16,666 nt of DNA from CAZLBV01 sp964557845. Lineage in GTDB: Bacteria > Acidobacteriota > Aminicenantia > Aminicenantales > Aminicenantaceae. A program made the position numbers and the translations under genes. The stretch covers positions 1-16,666 of the forward strand of contig CAZLBV010000349.1 in the NCBI GenBank assembly GCA_964557845.1, given 5' to 3'. Every line of letters starts with the position of its first letter. Within the stretch, counting starts at the first letter, position 1. The notes under the pieces were generated by a model that saw only the letters and a list, made by a program, of their open reading frames with translations, ran no database searches and was not told the origin of the DNA. Below, in pieces: positions 13,461 to 16,666 of the stretch.

Positions 13461-16400
13461 ATGAAAACATCTAGAATTTTTTCCTTGGTAATGGTTTTAT
13501 TCATTTTTTTTGCATTAGTCAATTTGGTTAATGCTCAATTCGATCCGCAGCTGTTTTCAGGGCTTAAAGCCAGGTGCATCGGGCCGGCCAACATGAGCGG
13601 CCGGATCGGAGCGATCGATGCTGTAGCCGCCAACCCTAATATTATTTATGTGGGCGCGGCCACCGGCGGTCTGTGGAAATCAACTGATCAGGGACTAACC
13701 TGGACACCTGTTTTAGATGATCAGCCTGTATCTTCCATAGGCGCCATCGCGATCAATCAATCCAATCCCGACATTGTTTGGGTGGGGACAGGAGAAGCTG
13801 CTCCCCGCAATAGTGTCGGCGTCGGCAGGGGCATCTATCTGACCATAGATGGTGGTAAAAACTGGAAGTTCCTGGGTTTGGAGAAAACAGAAAAAGTCAG
13901 TAAGATCCTTGTTCATCCCGATGATCCTGATGTGGCCTTTGTAGGCGCCATGGGAACTACCTGGGGAGAAAATCCTGAACGTGGTGTCTATAAAACTACT
14001 GATGGAGGCAAAACCTGGGAAAATGTACTCTATGTTGATGAAAAAACTGGAGCTGCTGATTTGTCCATGGATCCTAGCAATCCCAATAAAATTTTGGCAG
14101 CCATGTGGGAACACCGCCGATGGCCCTGGTTTTTTAATTCCGGCGGACCGGGCAGCGGTTTGTACTTGACCATAAACGGAGGTAAAACCTGGGAGAGATT
14201 AACCGAGAAGAATGGTCTGCCCAAAGGAGACCTGGGAAGGATCGGGATCGCTTTTTCAACCAGTGATCCTGAGATTGTTTATGCTATGGTTGAGGCGACA
14301 AGGAATGCCCTTTACCGCTCTGAAGACGGCGGCTATACCTGGTCGATGATAAATAATGAAGAGGATGTGAATAACCGGCCTTTTTATTACTGCCGTATCT
14401 GGGTCAATCCAGTCAACGAAAATATTCTTTATGCCCTTCATGGTCAGTTAATGGTCAGCGAGGACGGAGGCAAAGGCTTTAGGCCGTTGGCTTCTTTTAA
14501 TCAATCCCATTCCGATTACCATGCCATGTGGAACCATCCCAACGGTGACATGATGATCGTAGGAAATGACGGCGGTGTGGTCATCACTTACAACCGGGGC
14601 CGGAGCTGGCGATTTGTAAAAAATCTTCCGATAGGACAGTTTTATCACATCAGTTATGATATGGAACTTCCTTATAATGTATATGGTGGGCTTCAAGATA
14701 ACGGCTCCTGGGTGGGACCGGCGTATGTTTTGACGGAAAGAGTCATCCCCGATTATTTTTGGAAAACCGTAGGAGGCGGCGATGGTTTTGATACCGAGCC
14801 TGATCCTGAAAAACCGGGAGCAGGATATGGCATGTCCCAGGGAGGAAATCTCTATTATTTTGATACAGAATTGGGTACAAGCAGGGGAATCGTTCCCACG
14901 GAATCTGATGTAAAACACCGGTACAATTGGAATGCAGGCTTTGCGGTTGATCCCTTTGATCCTTCCACTATCTATCTGGGCAGCCAGTTTGTGCATAAAA
15001 GTACGGATAAGGGAAGAACGTGGGAGATCATCAGCCCGGATCTGACCACCAATGATCCTGAAAAGCAGAGACAGCATGAAAGCGGGGGGCTGACCCTGGA
15101 TGTAACCAATGCCGAAAACCATACCACTATTTTGTGTATCGCTCCCAGTCCAGTAAGGAAAGGTATAATCTGGGTCAGCACAGACGATGGTAATATTCAA
15201 CTGACTCAAGATGGCGGAAAAACCTGGGAGCTTGTCTCCCGGGAATTGACCAGCGGTAAAAAAGGATGGGTGCCTCCGGCAACCTGGGCTCCTCATGTGG
15301 AAGCCTCCAAGTTTGATCCTGCCACAGCTTATGTGGTTTTCGATGATCACCGCCGGTCCAACTGGACCACTTATGTCTATAGTACCCGTGATTTCGGGAA
15401 AACCTGGAAGAGTCTGGTTACTGAAGAGATAGACGGGTTTGCCCATGTAATTGAAGAGGATACTAAAAATAAGGATCTTCTTTTCCTGGGGACTGAATTC
15501 GGTCTATTTGTAAGCTTTAACGGAGGTCAGAACTGGCTGAGATGGACACAAGGCTTTCCCATCGTGCCGGTGCGTGATTTAGCGGTTCATCCGCGGGAAA
15601 ATGATCTGATTATCGGGACTCATGGCCGGTCGATCTACATTATTGATGATATTTCTCCATTAAGAGAAATTTCAAGTCAGGTGCTGGAGAAAAAACTGCA
15701 TTTATTTGATGTTCCGGATGCCGTTCAGTTTCAACAGGGAAGAATGAGCGCTTATTTAAGCCCTGGTGATGCATCATATGCAGCTGATAATAAAAATTTT
15801 GGGGCCTGTATTACCTATCATCTGATCCCGGCTGAAAAAAAAGCGAGTGAGAAGGAATCTGATTCAGATGATGAAATGCGGCAGCAGATGCTGGAAAGAA
15901 TGCAGCAGCGGGGAGGATCGGCACGATTCGGCATGGCTGGAATGATGGGGTCTGGATCTTCCCGGGTATCGATTACCATCCTGAACAGTGAAGGAAAAAC
16001 CATAGGCCGTCTCAATGGGACCGAAAATAAAGGAATAAACCGGGTCTACTGGAATTTCCGGGAGCAGCTGGAAGAAAGAGAAGCCTTATCATCGGGGAGC
16101 TTCAGATTCAGGGGAGGTGTGAGCGTACTTCCAGGAGAATATACGGTCAAGATCAAGTATGATGACCAGGAAGAGAGCAAGAATTTGTTGGTTAAATATG
16201 ATCCCCGTATCCAAGTCGATATGGCGGTGCTGAAGGCCAATTATGAGATGTCGAAAAAAGCCCAGAAATTATCTGAAGTGGTGGGTGATGCTACCAGAGA
16301 AATAGAAGCCGCCAAAAAAGCAGTACAGACTATAAAGGAAAATGCCCGCAGTAATCGGTCTCAAGATATGAAAGATCTTCTTAAAGCAGCGGGTGAGTTG

Positions 16401-16666
16401 GAAAAAAAGCTCAATGAGATGTCAGAGATATTAGATCCTACTCCTCCCAAACAAGGAATTTCCGATCGGTCTGCCGGGTTGAACCGACAGGTTATGATGG
16501 CTGTTTACGGCATGATGTCCGGTGGAAATGAGCCTGTCAGCCAGGCCAGCAAGGTAAGATACGAGAAGGCAGAAACGAAATTAAGCGAATTTCTGGTAAA
16601 GTACAACGCTCTGTTTCAAACTGATGTCGAGAATTTCAAAAAATTAGTCGAGGAATCAGGCTTCTC
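13461..16666 (+). CDS. Large secreted Asp-box (VPS10/sortilin-like) protein, 3' end outside window
   Basis: At least 1068 residues, open to the right edge; such proteins are commonly about 1050-1100 long, so only a few residues are probably missing. A signal peptide is clear (MKTSRIFSLV, hydrophobic core, likely cleavage after VNA, residue 25). The N-terminal two thirds form a beta-propeller domain with at least 11 Asp-box repeats (SxDxGxTW type), for example KSTDQGLTW (73-81), LTIDGGKNW (127-135), KTTDGGKTW (178-186), LTINGGKTW (236-244), RSEDGGYTW near 287 and VSEDGGKGF near 332. A low-complexity, Met- and Gln-rich insert lies at about 790-835. A beta domain follows, then a helical coiled-coil-like tail from about 915. 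It is often annotated as glycosyl hydrolase, but no catalytic site is evident. A role as an extracellular binding or hydrolytic protein is inference. AAAGGAG precedes the ATG. Confidence 0.88.
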   Translation, partial: MKTSRIFSLVMVLFIFFALVNLVNAQFDPQLFSGLKARCIGPANMSGRIGAIDAVAANPNIIYVGAATGGLWKSTDQGLTWTPVLDDQPVSSIGAIAINQSNPDIVWVGTGEAAPRNSVGVGRGIYLTIDGGKNWKFLGLEKTEKVSKILVHPDDPDVAFVGAMGTTWGENPERGVYKTTDGGKTWENVLYVDEKTGAADLSMDPSNPNKILAAMWEHRRWPWFFNSGGPGSGLYLTINGGKTWERLTEKNGLPKGDLGRIGIAFSTSDPEIVYAMVEATRNALYRSEDGGYTWSMINNEEDVNNRPFYYCRIWVNPVNENILYALHGQLMVSEDGGKGFRPLASFNQSHSDYHAMWNHPNGDMMIVGNDGGVVITYNRGRSWRFVKNLPIGQFYHISYDMELPYNVYGGLQDNGSWVGPAYVLTERVIPDYFWKTVGGGDGFDTEPDPEKPGAGYGMSQGGNLYYFDTELGTSRGIVPTESDVKHRYNWNAGFAVDPFDPSTIYLGSQFVHKSTDKGRTWEIISPDLTTNDPEKQRQHESGGLTLDVTNAENHTTILCIAPSPVRKGIIWVSTDDGNIQLTQDGGKTWELVSRELTSGKKGWVPPATWAPHVEASKFDPATAYVVFDDHRRSNWTTYVYSTRDFGKTWKSLVTEEIDGFAHVIEEDTKNKDLLFLGTEFGLFVSFNGGQNWLRWTQGFPIVPVRDLAVHPRENDLIIGTHGRSIYIIDDISPLREISSQVLEKKLHLFDVPDAVQFQQGRMSAYLSPGDASYAADNKNFGACITYHLIPAEKKASEKESDSDDEMRQQMLERMQQRGGSARFGMAGMMGSGSSRVSITILNSEGKTIGRLNGTENKGINRVYWNFREQLEEREALSSGSFRFRGGVSVLPGEYTVKIKYDDQEESKNLLVKYDPRIQVDMAVLKANYEMSKKAQKLSEVVGDATREIEAAKKAVQTIKENARSNRSQDMKDLLKAAGELEKKLNEMSEILDPTPPKQGISDRSAGLNRQVMMAVYGMMSGGNEPVSQASKVRYEKAETKLSEFLVKYNALFQTDVENFKKLVEESGF

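Noticed and set aside
14448..15446. Long open frame (332 codons) on the minus strand
   Set aside because: It is fully antisense to the Asp-box protein, whose plus-strand frame has a ribosome-binding site, signal peptide and repeated motifs. The minus product is rich in Ile, Pro and Arg and shows no domain.
1..16666. CRISPR array or tandem repeats
   Set aside because: No regularly spaced direct repeats seen; the only repeated sequences are the MITE-like ends and the hairpin arms described.

Overview
The window looks like a piece of a bacterial chromosome from an anaerobic, protein-degrading lineage. The set of large secreted peptidase-type proteins (an M1 metallopeptidase, a DUF885 lipoprotein, a VPS10/Asp-box protein), next to a thiolase and a 3-hydroxyacyl-CoA dehydrogenase, reminds me of candidate phylum Aminicenantes. 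That placement is an inference; there is no marker gene here. The large core genes are moderately GC-rich. The accessory stretches (about 1-3200 and 5640-6660) are visibly more AT-rich.

Left region, 1-3210: the right end of an integrative element. A tyrosine recombinase, cut by the window edge, ends 17 bases before a 42-base 3' fragment of a tRNA-Arg(UCG) gene. This is the usual layout of an att site, so the rest of the element should lie to the left. Then follow a small lipoprotein and an AAA_14/DUF4143 ATPase, both on the minus strand. Upstream of the ATPase is a C-terminal gene remnant on the plus strand, then a perfect 13-bp hairpin.

Middle region, 3207-8317: a secreted M1 metallopeptidase with its own promoter and, further on, a DUF885 lipoprotein that lacks the expected HExxPGH zinc motif. 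Between them is the most unusual part of the window. A 254-bp MITE-like element (5643-5896) has 13-bp terminal inverted repeats, a 4-bp CTAA target duplication and two long internal hairpins. Next is a RelE-type toxin / Phd-YefM-type antitoxin operon on the minus strand, with a strong promoter and a TGTACA double-site operator. Then comes a second, diverged copy of the element's right end (6562-6616). The two ends differ at two positions of their stem, and both changes are matched by compensating changes in the opposite arm.

Right region, 8384-16666: a promoter followed by a two-gene operon for a 3-hydroxyacyl-CoA dehydrogenase-like protein and a thiolase, which fits the last two steps of beta-oxidation or the reverse route. 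After these come a membrane-anchored protein of unknown function with a pseudopilin-like C-terminal motif, a DUF218 (ElyC/SanA-like) membrane protein, and a very large secreted Asp-box (VPS10/sortilin-like) protein that runs off the right edge within a few residues of its expected end. All genes in this half are on the plus strand. Most start with a clear Shine-Dalgarno sequence, and several have recognisable sigma70-like promoters.
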